The notes below the pieces were generated by a model, which was given only the letters and a program-made list of their open reading frames with translations, made no database searches and was not told the DNA's origin. Positions 42,421 through 53,304 of a stretch of 64,000 bases of DNA are shown here, in pieces. The stretch spans positions 965,001 through 1,029,000 of the forward strand of contig CAJNDS010002501.1 of assembly GCA_905221605.1 (NCBI GenBank), given 5' to 3'. The stretch comes from Symbiodinium natans. Its lineage: Eukaryota > Sar > Dinophyceae > Suessiales > Symbiodiniaceae. Made by a program: the position numbers and the translations under genes. Position 1 is the first letter of the stretch, and each line of letters opens with the position of its first letter.

Positions 42421-42904
42421 AACGGAACACTTGGCAACTGCAAGTCAAGAATGACCAAGCCTTTCAACGCCATTCACTCCGACCCAGGAAACCTTGAAAG
42501 TCCTTCGCGAGTTCGGCCTACAGAACCGCGTGGCGGCGTGGGGCTCTCCGGAAATCGCTGCGATACAGTAGCTGAGCCAACCTATGGGGGTTTCCGCAGT
42601 TGGGGGGTACCGTACTATTGGGGTCCTTACTATAAGGGACTCCTACCCCATTTTCGGAACCCCAATATAGCTGCCATTGCGGTGGAGCATGTGCCCCTTA
42701 CTGTCACAGCCACACGGACACGAAAGCCCAGCCCGTTTCAGATCGGCTTCGTAGCCCTGAACCCAGCTCTGAAAACCGAACTATCCATCCACATGTTGGC
42801 CCAAAAAGCTCCATGCGACGACATGCAAATCAACCATGCTCTTTCGTAATGCGCACCAGTACCCATTTAGGGTGGGATTCCTCATCATGAACAAGGGACC
42901 CCGA

Positions 42905-43691
42905 CTACCCCCAGGAAAATGGAGCATGTGACATATGGTCAGCTAGCTCTTCAACTCTTGTCTCTTTCTTGTCACACTTAATAAAGGAAAGCCGGGCCGC
43001 ATGCACAATAGGCACCATATTGCTCAGAAGGTCCGATATGGGTAGATGGACCCTTGGGTCCTTGGGGTAGCGGAGCCTTCCCTGCCCAATTGTTGCTTTG
43101 CAAAGGCTAGGTGCCCATATGAACCCCATGAAGCAAAAATAGGGTTCCCTGTGACTTGTTTCGAGGTTGCCACATATGAGCTCGTGTTTTGCAGGCCCTT
43201 CTTCCTGAAAGCTCTCAGCTTCCACAACCTACCGAGCGAAGACCACTTCTTCGGGTTTAGGATGGGTTGTTGCAGGCTTCCAAGTTCGACCTTTCGAGCC
43301 TTCGGTGCTTTCCTGATGGCTGCTCCCGCCCGGGATATTCTGGGCTGCACAGGCAGTGGTGCCGCAATGCGTGTCCGGAGATTCCCGTGATCGTCACCTT
43401 CAAACAGTCCTTCGTCGTCTGGTTTTTCTGGAACGTCGGGTTGCTGCGACGCCAGGCTGCAAGTCGCAACCCAACGCAAGGGCTCTGAGTCTCTGAGGCC
43501 TCAAAGTAACCATAAAGGTATGAGGTATGAACGATGCGTCTCTTGTTTGCCTGGCGGGGTGACAGGGCATGCCGAGGCTTCCCGGATTCGGCATTCAACC
43601 ATCTTCTCCCCAAGGATGCGGATACCCGACGTCGCGGCTGCTCCCCTTCTTTTCCGAGCAAGAGCCCCGAGTGGTGTTCAACGTGCTCCAT
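42905..43691 (-). CDS. Minus-strand coding region, probably three exons
   Basis: Three overlapping minus-strand frames each look coding in turn. 43691-43494 has EHHSGLLLGKEGEQPRRRVS and ANKRRIVHTSYLYGYFEA. 43479-43272 has LASQQPDVPEKPDDEGLFEG and KAPKARKVELGSLQQ. 43225-42905 has FQEEGPAKHELICGNLE and CDKKETRVEELADHMSHA. The frame changes suggest introns or indels. Exact splice sites were not fixed. No family recognised. Confidence 0.38.
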
Positions 43692-43863
43692 GTGTCTGAG
43701 GCCTGAGAAGCTTGGAGTTCCGAGTTTTAAAAGGTGCTGAGTTGAGACTGCGGCTGCTAGGGCATGGAGGGTTGGTTCATAGGGTACATCCAGGGCTTAT
43801 TGAAGGGTGCACTTAGGGCGTCTAGATAGGGTCCTCGGCTCAAAGTTTATCAGCTTGCAAACA

Positions 43864-43964
43864 GGGATGTTCCCGCTTATACTAACACTTCTTAAAATGG
43901 ATTCTAGTAACCCCCAATTAACATCCTTATGATGGACTGTTATAAGTTTCAGGGGAACATACCA
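43864..43964. repeat. Dispersed inverted-repeat element, family A
   Basis: Starts GGGATGTTCCCGCTTATACT and ends in an imperfect AGGGGAACATACCA. The most diverged full-length copy. Confidence 0.75.
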
Positions 43965-43993
43965 AGACAAGCATCGTGACAGGGCCTCCCCAG

Positions 43994-44078
43994 CGCGATC
44001 TTCAAGCTCGCCAAAGTCGATCCGGACCGATCGCCACTGCGCGCCGGCGTGATTCGCCTGCTGCTGCGCCTCCTCAAG
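43994..44078 (+). CDS. Exon-like segment of 28 codons
   Basis: After CTCCCCAG|C the frame reads AIFKLAKVDPDRSPLRAGVI then RLLLRLLK, ending at CAAG|GCCTCC (GC donor), with CCTAAACCC following. An amphipathic helix RLLLRLLK is visible. Unrecognised. Confidence 0.48.
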
Positions 44079-44393
44079 GCCTCCGGGTACCCTAAGCCCA
44101 TCCTAAACCCTAAACCCTGAAGCCAAAACCCTAAACCCTTAAACCCTTGTGTTGGGGGCTCTATAAATATGGGGCTAGCAAAGCTTCAATGGTGGCTGTT
44201 TGCCTGGTTCCTTAAAAAAACGGGCGGCGCAAACCCAGAACCCCAGAGACCCATATTGAACCCTATATGTGTCGCGTCCCATGGAGCCTCTTGATGGTCT
44301 AGGGTTTGGGCTTCCATAGGTTACGGGCCATCCCTCTTTGAGCTGCGTGACGCAGGGTAAACAGGGCTTCCAAGGGTAGTTTCATGGGCCCTG

Positions 44394-44500
44394 AAAGGCG
44401 CGACGCGTGGAACTTTCTTACGGCGCCTGGACGATTTAACTTAATTCACAATCCCACCGCGCACCCCCAAGCAGTCAGGGTGTCCTGAATAGCCCAGCAT
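44394..44500. repeat. GC-rich dispersed element, copy 2
   Basis: Matches 24373-24489 (AAAGGCGCGACGCGTGGAAC, GGTGTCCTGAATAGCCC). Same orientation, 20 kb apart. Confidence 0.8.
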
Positions 44501-44975
44501 TGGGTTATAAGTTATACAGGGTATCAGGGGTCCCCTTTAACCGGTCCTTTTTCAAAGGACCATGTAACTGCCCTAAGAGGGCTGCCGGTTCCCTGTCCCT
44601 GGAGGGCTTGAACAGGGTTGTCAGGCAACCCTAGACCCTGAAACCCCACAATAACACTAAAGCCATAAAACTTAAACCCTAACCTTAAAACCCCCCCAAA
44701 ACCCTAGAACCCCCAAAACCCCTAAAGCCCTAAAATCCTAAACCCTATATAGAGGGCTTAGGTTTTGGGGTTTTGGGCTTTTCGGGTAGCACACTGCCAA
44801 CCACGCCAGGGCTTTACAGACACACCGCGGCTCTTTCAGTTTCTCTCTGACCGTTACAAGGCGGGAGCTCTGGCTTGGTTAGGGTTTAGGGTGTAGGGTG
44901 TAAGGTATAGGGTTTCGGGTTTGGGGTTTGGGGTTTGGGGTTTAGGGTTTAGGGTCTAGGGTTTTCGCGTTTAGG

Positions 44976-45162
44976 GTTTAGGTGGTTTAGGTGGTTTAGG
45001 TGGTTTAGGTGGTTTAGGTGGTTTAGGTGGTTTAGGTGGTTTAGGTGGTTTAGGTGGTTTAGGTGGTTTAGGTGGTTTAGGTGGTTTAGGTGGTTTAGCT
45101 GGTTTAGCTGGTTTAGCTGGTTTAGCTGGTTTAGGTGGTTTAGGTGGTTTAGGTGGTTTAGG
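44976..45162 (+). repeat. TTTAGGTGG nine-base variant array
   Basis: About twenty units of a nine-base derivative of the telomere repeat (TTTAGGTGG), with an internal block of four TTTAGCTGG units, flanked by normal TTTAGGG. Confidence 0.96.
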
Positions 45163-45222
45163 GTGTAGGGTGTAGGGTTTAGAGTTTAGGGTTTAGGGCT
45201 CTCAGCACACGGGATGTGACAG

Positions 45223-45312
45223 GCATGGATTCTTCGGATTTGGACTTTCAGGGCCTCCGACAAGGAGGTTATGAATGCTGGACAGGCTTTGAGGAAGAAA
45301 GGAAGGCTGTCG
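45223..45312 (+). CDS. Exon-like segment
   Basis: After GTGACAG|GC the frame reads MDSSDLDFQGLRQGGYECWT then GFEEERKAV, ending GTCG|GTGTTTAGGG. Acidic, with Trp and Cys. Unrecognised. Confidence 0.47.
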
Positions 45313-45589
45313 GTGTTTAGGGATTAGGGTTTAGGGTTCAGGGTTTTTGGTCTCCGGCAATCAGGGGGGGAGGGGGGGGTGAGAAAGTACCGAAGAAACT
45401 GGAGAGCTGAGAGAGGAGAGGGGAGACCTGCAAGGTCCTGCAGTTCTCTGTAAACACGAGCCGTACCGAGAATCCTAAGCCCTGTAACTAAGCCCGGAGC
45501 CTAAATATTCGGGCCCGTATGATAATCGGCAAGTGTCAGAAGGCTTCGCCAGGTCTTACCCGTCTCGCCCTAAGCCATCACCTCAGCAG

Positions 45590-45711
45590 GTCCCCACCGT
45601 GCTTTTCATTTGCAACACCGCCCGGGATATCGCTACCTGCAGCTCATATCCCGGCGTCGCTGCAGTGCAGACAGACTCCTGACCACACTTTTGGAGCAGG
45701 AGGCTTCTTGA
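45590..45711 (+). CDS. Probable last exon
   Basis: After TCAGCAG|GT the frame reads PHRAFHLQHRPGYRYLQLIS then RRRCSADRLLTTLLEQEAS and stops at TGA. A second plus frame (FLKGGSSTSEPKIHDETVE) is open through 45809, so the frame choice is uncertain. Confidence 0.38.
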
Positions 45712-45976
45712 AAGGTGGCTCTTCGACTTCTGAACCGAAGATTCATGACGAGACTGTTGAGCCCGAAAGCCCAACAAAAGCTAGAAGGCCCATGATCCGA
45801 GCCCGATGATACCGCTGCACTGTGCATGAGCGTAGATATGGGAGTTTCCAAAAGCTGGCTTCCCAGTAAATGCAGCAAAACTCCCCAAAAGTGGACCTCT
45901 AATTGTCGGTGTGCAAAGGAGTGTCTGTCTCTGACTGGCTATGTCACCCTGAACGGGTAGCGCAACTGCTTGACTG

Positions 45977-46240
45977 TCAGCCAGCTGCCAAGGACTTTCC
46001 GAGGCTGTTTATGACCGACTTGGCGATGTCGAGGTAGCCAAGGAAGATCATGATGTGAGTGTGGAACATCCACGGCATCCGAAAAAACAATGGCCGCGCC
46101 TCTGCGGAAAACTGCCCGGTATGGCCTGCGAGCTTTTTGGATTCATATCGGTTTCGCTTTGACTTGTAGCTGCAGCTTTGCTCTGCATCTTCGACTGGGG
46201 GCTCGTCGGTGTCTCTGTGGGCTCCCATCGGTGCATTCAA
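45977..46240 (-). CDS. Minus-strand ORF of 87 codons
   Basis: Begins MNAPMGAHRDTDEPPVEDAE, continues YESKKLAGHTGQFSAEARPL and ends with a hydrophobic segment HIMIFLGYLDIAKSVINSLG before a stop. One possible membrane-associated helix. A weaker plus-strand frame overlaps. Family unknown. Confidence 0.42.
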   Translation of the reverse strand: MNAPMGAHRDTDEPPVEDAEQSCSYKSKRNRYESKKLAGHTGQFSAEARPLFFRMPWMFHTHIMIFLGYLDIAKSVINSLGKSLAAG

Positions 46241-46643
46241 AGATCACCAGAGTCCGCAGACAAGAAGTGCTTTGAATGGTGCTGCGCTGCATTATCTAAG
46301 TTGACTTTTCGTTTCTATTTTCTTTATCTAGGGATTTCATGGGGTGGTACAGGTATTGTTTTTTCTCAGAAGTCAGTGCGTGCAAGACCTCTCAGAACCC
46401 AAGTGGCATGCGAAGCGAATCCTTCACCGGGTCACCCCAGGTCACCCTAAACTCTAAACCCTATAATATCTATAAATCCTGAACCCTAAACCCCAGCTAC
46501 AGTGCCTCCTGACTGGATCATACCCTTGGCCACTTGCCTCCGAATCACTTTCAATTAGTCGAGGGCCCACGTGCCAAGGCATAGATTTGTCAAAGTAGCC
46601 GCAGCTCCATCAGAAGGTCATGTCCTTATTTTTCCTGTTTCAG

Positions 46644-46750
46644 TTGAACTGCCCGGAAGGCATTTGCGAATATTTTCGACAATGGTTGTCGATTGTCCGA
46701 CAACCCTGTTCCCTATACCCGTATCCAGCACCCTCTACGCGTCAGACCAC
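46644..46750 (+). CDS. Exon-like segment
   Basis: A pyrimidine-rich acceptor (TTTTTCCTGTTTCAG) opens LNCPEGICEYFRQWLSIVRQ then PCSLYPYPAPSTR. 3' border uncertain. Unrecognised. Confidence 0.35.
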
Positions 46751-47022
46751 ACACCCTTTGTACCCTATAAACCCAAAAGCTAGACAGTCTGCAAACCCAC
46801 CAGGAGACCCCAGACCACAAAAGACCACAGCGGTCGGTTCTATAAACTTGAGACGCATCGGTGGCTGCAGCTGCAAAAGCACGGTTTCAGCCGGCCAACA
46901 TGGCACCAGGGCAGAGAAGGCACTACCACCAATAGCTAGTGGACCACGTCATTATCTCTTTGCAGCCACAGCCCGGATCCCTTCCACTCTAAATGTAAAC
47001 CCTAAACCCTGAACCCTATAAG

Positions 47023-47163
47023 GCCCTAAACCCTAAACCCTAAACCCTAAACCTTAAACCCTAATTAAACCCGAAACCCTAAACCCTAAACCCTAAACCC
47101 TAAACCCTAAACCCTAAACCCTAAACCCTAAACCCTAAACCCTAAACCCTAAACCCTAAACCC
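47023..47163 (-). repeat. Largest CCCTAAA telomere-type tract
   Basis: About nineteen CCCTAAA units with small interruptions in the first third, then roughly twelve perfect units. Confidence 0.97.
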
Positions 47164-47169
47164 AAGCAG

Positions 47170-47277
47170 GGCCCCTTGCCCCATGGCCTTGGAAGCGTGA
47201 CCTCAGTGGTTGGCGCTGCCTTGGGGCGATGCCACGGGGATTCCTTGCGGCACTCCTGGGTGCACAGGACAGCAGAG
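47170..47277 (+). CDS. Exon-like segment directly after a CCCTAAA tract
   Basis: AAGCAG|GGC opens GPLPHGLGSVTSVVGAALGR then CHGDSLRHSWVHRTAEG. A second frame (PWKRDLSGWRCLGAMPRGF) is also open. The acceptor follows the telomere-type tract within six bases. Unrecognised. Confidence 0.38.
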
Positions 47278-47280
47278 GGT

Positions 47281-47830
47281 TTTAGAGATTTAGGGTTTGG
47301 GGTTTAGGGTCTAGGGTTTAGGGTTTGGGGTTTAGGGTTTGGGGTTTGGGGTTTAGGGTGTAGAAGTAGAGGGCTTTAAAGGGTTTTTGGGGTTTGTAGG
47401 GTTGTGGGGTTTAGGGATTTAGGGCTTCAGGGTTTTGATTGTTCTTAGGGTCAGGGTTTTCAGGATTTTAGGGTTTTGGGTATTTTGGGGTTTATAGGGT
47501 TGGTGGGTTTAGGGATTTAGGGTTTCAGGGTTTTGGGGTTCTAGGGTTTCAGGGTTTAGGGAGTTAGGGTTTCATGGCTTAGTTTTTTTTTTTTTGTTTT
47601 CTGTTTTTGGTTTAGGTTTTGGGGCTTTAGGGGTTTAGGGTTTTTACGTGTTTAAGGGCTTTAGGGTTTTAGGAGCTTCGGAGTTTCAGCGTTTTGGGGG
47701 TTTAAGGGTTTTAGGGTTTTGAGGGCTTTAGGGTTTTGATGTTTTTTTGGGTTTTTTGTGTTTTTATTCTGTGTTTTTGGGCTTTAGGATTTAGGGTTTA
47801 AGGGTTTAGGTGTTTCGGGTTTTTTGCTCA
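47281..47830 (+). repeat. Degenerate TTTAGGG-derived region
   Basis: About 550 bp of diverged telomere-like words (TTTAGGGATTTAGGG, TTTTGGGGTTT, TTTCAGGG). It may be an old expanded tract. Confidence 0.75.
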
Positions 47831-48391
47831 GACAATCTCCACCAAGCAATGTCTGCTAGTTGTCACATCCCGGGAGGCGAAATCTTTGTTTCCCAAGTCC
47901 AACCCCTCGTCCACTAGGCTTGGCCTGATTACTTCTTGAGTCCTAAGCAACATCCTGAACGTCTAAGCAACTAGCGAAACAAGGGCCTTCTTTCAAAGAG
48001 ACATGGATGTTCGCAAAGCGCATGCAGAAAGGAGTGCTTAGGGTGCAGGGGTTGGGCTCTAGGGCTTGTTCTTCGCGAACCGGACGTTCTAACATGCACC
48101 AAAGCTTGGAAAGCAGGGTCTACAGTGCAACGGCTACGTGGGCAGTGAAACCCTAAATTACCAAAACATGCGAAGCCCAAAAAAAACGAAAACCCTTATT
48201 TCCTGAGCACTTAAACTTAAACCATGAAAATCCTTTAAAAGCCTCGTGGCCCACCGAAAAGGGGTCCCAGCTTCTAAGCCTCAAGCAACAGCAGGATCCC
48301 TCGCATGTGGAGCCAGTGCCTAGTCGAGTTCCGCCACTGGACATGCAGAGGTCGAGTAGTGACCCCACGTCCCCTTAGTGACCCCCCGTAA

Positions 48392-48721
48392 GTGCATCTT
48401 GGGGTTTATGTAGCCGGCTTTCAGATGAATCAGGGTGAGAGGCTTTCGAGGTGCGCAGGCCCTGGCGAATACCTAAACCCTGCACATCCTAAACCCTTCT
48501 CCGGGGCTCCTAGGCAGAGACGAACAGCCCAACAAAGTCCCAAGCATGGGGCCGCGGGAGCCACAAAACGCTGCGGACCTGTCCCTACCCCTCAGCCTAC
48601 CGCATCTTCCGCCCAAATCGAGGCTTCGCGCTGCCCAGGCTGGGGCGGGGGGAAGGAGGAAAAGGGGAAGGGGGGAGAGGGAACTGTCTTGGCGATGTCT
48701 ACCGGCAAGCCGATGTCCTGA
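48392..48721 (+). CDS. Coding-like segment, possible last exon
   Basis: The 3' half of a 109-codon frame reads RQRRTAQQSPKHGAAGATKR, PQPTASSAQIEASRCPGWG and GGEGTVLAMSTGKPMS before TGA. Low complexity of Gly/Glu/Lys in the middle lowers confidence. The 5' half looks less coding. Confidence 0.33.
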   Translation: MHLGVYVAGFQMNQGERLSRCAGPGEYLNPAHPKPFSGAPRQRRTAQQSPKHGAAGATKRCGPVPTPQPTASSAQIEASRCPGWGGGKEEKGKGGEGTVLAMSTGKPMS

Positions 48722-49110
48722 TGCTAGAAGGTTTAGGGTCTTACCATAGGGTCTGTATTCCACTCAAGTCTTCAGAGTCTGGATCTACTGTAAAGCCATG
48801 GCTTCCGCCAGAAGCTCTGAAGGGTGTTTAGAACTGACGGCCCTCAATGTGGTTCAACTCCTGCAGGGCGTCAAAGACACGCCCCTTGACGTGCCGCTTC
48901 CTTGGCTTCCGGGTCCTTTGATCTTCAGGGGTTGAGAGTTTTTCCCAGCTCTAAAGTTGAAGGCCTGTAGGATTCTAGCAGGGTTTTTCAAGGGCACAGC
49001 AAGCGAACCTCACACCCTGAACGCTCCCAATTGCGCACTGCTCCTCTTCAGAAAATCTGCTCTCTGCTTGCAGGGGTTCGCAGGTTGAGGTCAGGGGCTA
49101 GGCCCTTCTA

Positions 49111-49446
49111 GTGGTGTGCTGTCCAAGATGCTGGATGGCCATACTCCAACCAAGACGTGTCACACCATACAGCTGCCTCGATGGCATTTTGCTCCGCAAG
49201 GCCGTTGTCGAAATGGAAGCAGCTTGTTCTGTCCCATCGCCTAGGTCCCATCAAGGTCTCGACAACCCATCCACCCAGCTCCTACGCCTCCTACACCCCA
49301 AGCCCCCCAAAGCCCTCAGTCGAACCGATAAGCTTCCCAGGTCCGTCGATGTTTGCCCATGTCCGACCTCCCGGAGATGGGTGTGGCTGCCTAGCCGATT
49401 GCAACAAATTTTCTGCTACGTGAGGTCACCTTCGGAAGCCTTCTAA
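49111..49446 (+). CDS. Coding-like segment of about 110 codons
   Basis: Contains YSCLDGILLRKAVVEMEAAC, QLLRLLHPKPPKALSRTDKL and RWVWLPSRLQQIFCYVRSPS before a stop. No domain recognised and no clear acceptor. A second plus frame is open. Confidence 0.3.
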   Translation: MVCCPRCWMAILQPRRVTPYSCLDGILLRKAVVEMEAACSVPSPRSHQGLDNPSTQLLRLLHPKPPKALSRTDKLPRSVDVCPCPTSRRWVWLPSRLQQIFCYVRSPSEAF

Positions 49447-49536
49447 ACGCCTTGGAGTACCCCCCCTATGAGTCGGAACTTCGAAGACCCTGCAACCTCG
49501 GAGCCACTTAGGCACATCTCTCGAGCTTCTTAGCAG

Positions 49537-49612
49537 GCGCGGGGGCCGCATGCTCTTCCTTGCGGGCTGCGCCTTTTGGGGTGCGGAGATTTTTGGAAGG
49601 AGGGCGGCATGA
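49537..49612 (+). CDS. Probable last exon with a hydrophobic segment
   Basis: After TTAGCAG|G the frame reads RGGRMLFLAGCAFWGAEIFG then RRAA and stops at TGA. It could be the end of a membrane segment. Unrecognised. Confidence 0.35.
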
Positions 49613-50439
49613 CATCAGTTCTCTTCGTCCACCAGTCTCATGCCAAGGGCCTCTGAAACCCCATAGGGCCCTACAACATGCTGAATCCCCTGGTCCGTGC
49701 TAAACAACCGCGTGCGCATGTACATCAGCCGCCATTATGAGATCAGTTTGAGGTTCTGGGTCCAGGGGTGCCGGGGAACCCTAAACCCTAGACCCTAAAC
49801 CCTAAGCCCTAAACCCTATGGTTCCAGAGAGGGTCGAAAGAGATCCCTCGCTGCCCAGGCGAAGTCCACTTTCATGCTCCAATCGACAACGCAGCGGACC
49901 CGAGAAACTTGTGTTGAGAAACTAGGTTTGGGTTCGGAGTTTGGCTGGTTCTTACAGTAGTCGGGATTTTGGGAAGAGGTCCTGATTTATTAAAGGGCAA
50001 AAAATGGCAGTAACAAGTTAGCAAGTTGCCTTCAATGCCGTATTTGCCTGTAAGCCTCCCAAGCATTCTGTTTTCTCAACCGACAAGCCTAAACTGACCA
50101 AAAGATGGGCCCCCCTAAAACCCCTGACCTTTTAAGCAATCTCTCCTGTGTCTCGATGCCTTTCCGGGATCGTCGCTGAGTCTAGGTTTTGCACAGCACT
50201 CATACCTAGGACCGGGAGTAGGCCCTTTTTCCTTTTTTGGGGGTCGGGGTTCCTTTACAATCCCCTTAAAACCAACAAGGGTACCCTTTTTATTCCTAGG
50301 TTACTCCGGGTCTAGATACGCAGTCACGCAGTGGTAGGCTTAAGCTTGTGGCGCCCCTCAGAAGTAGCGGTGGCCCACCTAAACCCTCAACCCTAAACCC
50401 TAACCAGTAAAAAAAAAAAACTAAAGCCTATAAACCCTA

Positions 50440-50545
50440 AACCCTGAACCCTGGACCCTAAACCCTAAACCCTAAGCCCTAACCCCTAAACCCTAAACCC
50501 TAAACCCCAAACGCCAAACCCCAAACCCCAAACCCCAAACCTGAC
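50440..50545 (-). repeat. CCCTAAA/CCCCAAA telomere-type tract
   Basis: About fourteen units drifting from CCCTAAA to CCCCAAA along the tract. Confidence 0.9.
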
Positions 50546-50892
50546 AGTCTGACTCAGGCCGCAGCCAGCCCCGTGCTTGGAGTTTGGGGGAGTTTCGGGT
50601 CCCTTCAACACGAAAATGGGGGGGGCGTACCCTTTTTCGGGGTTCTTTGAAAAAGGAGTTGTAGTACTTGAAGGGGGAGATCCTACATGGAATCCCTTCT
50701 AAGGGTTCTGTTAATCCTCTTTTAAATTTTAAGAATGCGAAAGTTTGGGGAACTTCCAGGGGTTATGCCCGGCCAGGCTTTTGAAGCCGGAGACACATGC
50801 CTGGCATTAAGTAGATTTGTGTAGCACAATGATATGATATACATAAATATTGGTATATTCAATCAATACATAAATAAACTAGATAAATATAA

Positions 50893-50929
<37 letters not shown>

Positions 50930-51034
50930 ACGTATTACAGCTCATGTTTTGGATATTGAGATTATTCCGTTTGTTATCGTGTGTTATAATTGGACATACA
51001 GTGTGTGTGTGTGTGTGTATATGTATAGTTCAGG
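50546..51034. other. Non-coding sequence with (AT)n and (GT)n microsatellites
   Basis: (AT)n at about 50890-50928 and (GT)n at about 51000-51018. A GTACCC-rich segment near 50620-50690 resembles small inverted-repeat sequence but was not delimited. Confidence 0.5.
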
Positions 51035-51321
51035 TTAAGCCATATCAACCCTAAACCCGAACCCCCCCCAACCCCCGCCCCCCCTCCCTAACCCCCCACC
51101 CCCCCACCTAAACCCTGCAACCCCGGGTTTGCGCGCCTCGTCTGTCAGCCTCCGTCTACGCGCCGAGCTCCAAGCAGAATGAAGAGCCCGAGCCCCTGTA
51201 GGGCTCCTGGGGTTTTGGAGTTTATTAGGGTCGAAAAGTTTCGGGGGGTTTAGGGTTTGGGGCTCAGAAATTTTAGGGCTTAGAGTTTTAGCCCTTGGCG
51301 CTTCAGGGTTGAAGGTTTCAG

Positions 51322-51533
51322 GTACTCGGGTGCCTTTTGTTGGGGTAAGGGGCTTGGGTGCTCGGCTCGACCAACATGGCTCGAACATCTCTCTCCCTCT
51401 CAAGTCGCCGACCAAGGTGTCAGATCCTACCCCTGGCTCGACCCTAACCGTCCCTGAGTCGAGATTTACCTATACCCTCATGTTAATGTCCCTTGGTAGC
51501 CGCAGTGAGAAGGATAAATGGAGGCCCCCGTGA
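51322..51533 (+). CDS. Probable last exon, about 70 codons and stop
   Basis: After GGTTTCAG|GT the frame reads RLDQHGSNISLPLKSPTKVS, DPTPGSTLTVPESRFTYTLM and LGSRSEKDKWRPP before TGA. Good composition across the whole length. Unrecognised. Confidence 0.42.
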
Positions 51534-51599
51534 AAGTTTACCGTAACCAGCAAGCTCTAGACTCTAAACCCTAGAGGTAACAGGGTTAATTAGGGTTTA

Positions 51600-51680
51600 G
51601 GGGTTCAGGGGTTCAGGGGTTAGGGTTTAGGGTTTAGGGTTAAGGGTTTAGGGTTTAGGTTTAGGCTCTAGGGTTTAAGG
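51600..51680 (+). repeat. TTTAGGG telomere-type tract
   Basis: About ten units with variants, upstream of a good acceptor at 51728. Confidence 0.85.
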
Positions 51681-51728
51681 GTAGACCCTCTTACTCTCTC
51701 TCTGATTCACCGCAAAACCGTTTCACAG

Positions 51729-51806
51729 GACGAGCCCATTCTCTGCGAAGCAAGCGTTGGCTCCCGGCACGGGCTACTGGCCAGGGCCTCGGGGACTTTG
51801 GGATAT
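51729..51806 (+). CDS. Exon-like segment of 26 codons
   Basis: Acceptor CCGTTTCACAG opens DEPILCEASVGSRHGLLARA then SGTLGY, exactly 78 nt to TAT|GTTGGGTTTAGGG. Telomere-type repeats flank both sides. Unrecognised. Confidence 0.48.
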
Positions 51807-52090
51807 GTTGGGTTTAGGGTTTATGGGTTGAGGGTTTAGGGTGGGCCTTGGGGGTTCATAGCCCTTTGGTGGGTTGAGGAGGTCATTGAACTCATAGGGG
51901 GAAGAGTGGGTTCCTCCATGTCCAGCTGCTGAGGGCGTCGCCATACTTGCGAAATCCCAAACCCTAGACCCTAGACCCTAAACCCTAAACCCTAAACCCA
52001 AAGTCAGACGACAACCTGCAGGTGCTCGACGGGTCAACATGACCCGAAAGAGCTGGTTGCCCCTTGGCAGAGAGGTTGATGGTTTCGGCA

Positions 52091-52183
52091 TACCAGGATG
52101 GGCCATTAGGCCTTAAAATCCCCATAATGAACCCGATAAAGGGCCGTTTAAGGGATTATAGAGTATAATCGCTCATCCTGGTA
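52091..52183. mobile_element. Small inverted-repeat element (family E)
   Basis: TACCAGGATG at 52091-52100 and its complement at 52174-52183 bound a 93-bp segment with internal GGATTATAG/CTTAAAATCC words. Single copy seen here. Confidence 0.45.
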
Positions 52184-52196
52184 GGACTTCGGGAAG

Positions 52197-52327
52197 TTGG
52201 GCACACCCCCGGCATGTTGCCCAACGCTGCGCAAGCCCTTCTCTGCCAGATCTGGACGGGTATCATGCACAAGCGTCGCGCAGTCCGCGCATTGAAGATC
52301 TCCTGGGCCCGAACCTCAGTCGGCTGA
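52197..52327 (+). CDS. Probable last exon
   Basis: The plus frame reads GHTPGMLPNAAQALLCQIWT then GIMHKRRAVRALKISWARTS and stops at TGA. The minus strand is open as well (EIFNARTARRLCMIPVQIWQ), so strand is uncertain. Unrecognised. Confidence 0.37.
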
Positions 52328-52520
52328 GGTCTCCACATCCGGCATGGGCGTGGGGTGATAGATCTATGTATGCATGTATGTATATATATGTATATACATA
52401 TAGCGGGAGAGAGTGAAAGAGTGACAGAGTGAAAGAGTGGCAGTGTGAAAGGGTGAAAGGCTGAAAGCGTGAACGTGAGAAGTGAGACACCTCGATGACC
52501 TCTACCTCACAACATCACAG

Positions 52521-53006
52521 TTAAAGAGGCCAGGCGGAGCATGTAACACGCCCACAGAAGAGGTGATGTTTTGATTTTCGATGTTGAGGCGCAAGCCCAG
52601 ATATGCTGGAAGATTGTGCAACAACCATTTCTCTCGGGAGCCCTAACTTGGCCGCCTCCGGGAAAACACCTGCGGCAAGTGCCTGATTCCAAAGGCTCAG
52701 CTCCTGGGATTCTCTTGCCCCCTTGCCCAGGCCTATGCGCCCGGATACGTGCGTGTCCGCAGCACTCCCGATGGCAAGCACTGGGATACCGCCTAGCTGG
52801 CCCTGGTTTAAAGTTTGGAATTCCAGGGACTCGTTGGAGGTAGTGCTTCGAAGACCAGGCACCTTTCTTAGAGGTGAGAGTGCATCAGGTCCATGCATGG
52901 GAGCTCCCATGTAGGCTCTGATGCAGTACGTGGCTTGCGCGTTTCTTCGACTAGGATTTGACGTTGTCTGATCCGAATCCGAATCAAGGAGAGGGCTCTG
53001 GAGCAC
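52521..53006 (-). CDS. Minus-strand ORF of 161 codons, unrecognised
   Basis: The longest frame here that is not low complexity. It starts MLQSPLLDSDSDQTTSNPSR. The middle reads NESLEFQTLNQGQLGGIPVL then AIGSAADTHVSGRIGLGKGA. Towards the end it reads NQALAAGVFPEAAKLGLPRE. Gly/Ala-rich central part, no signal peptide, no membrane helix. It may be a complete intronless gene or contain small introns in phase. Function unknown. Confidence 0.45.
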   Translation of the reverse strand: MLQSPLLDSDSDQTTSNPSRRNAQATYCIRAYMGAPMHGPDALSPLRKVPGLRSTTSNESLEFQTLNQGQLGGIPVLAIGSAADTHVSGRIGLGKGARESQELSLWNQALAAGVFPEAAKLGLPREMVVAQSSSISGLAPQHRKSKHHLFCGRVTCSAWPL

Positions 53007-53304
53007 CCAAACCCCAAACCCTAGACCCTGTCAGAACTAACGCCGTAAACCCTAAACCTCCAAACCGCCGAAACCCTCAATAACCCCTGTGAGTCCCAGA
53101 CCTCTCCCGTGCTTGGACCCCGTCTCCCCTTCATCCAGAAGCTTGAATCCGACACTTCTTGTTGAGCCTGGGTTTAGGGTTTAGGCTTTATAAGGTTCAC
53201 GGCACTTCTAGGCTAAAGGGCTTTGGGTTCATGAGAATGTAGAGTTTAGCCATGCTTAGCCCATGTAGGGCTTTGTAGCTAGGGTTGAAAGAGGGGTGTT
53301 GGAG

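Noticed and set aside
47023-47163. True chromosome end
   Set aside because: The CCCTAAA tract is internal, with unique sequence on both sides, and is shorter than expected for a telomere.
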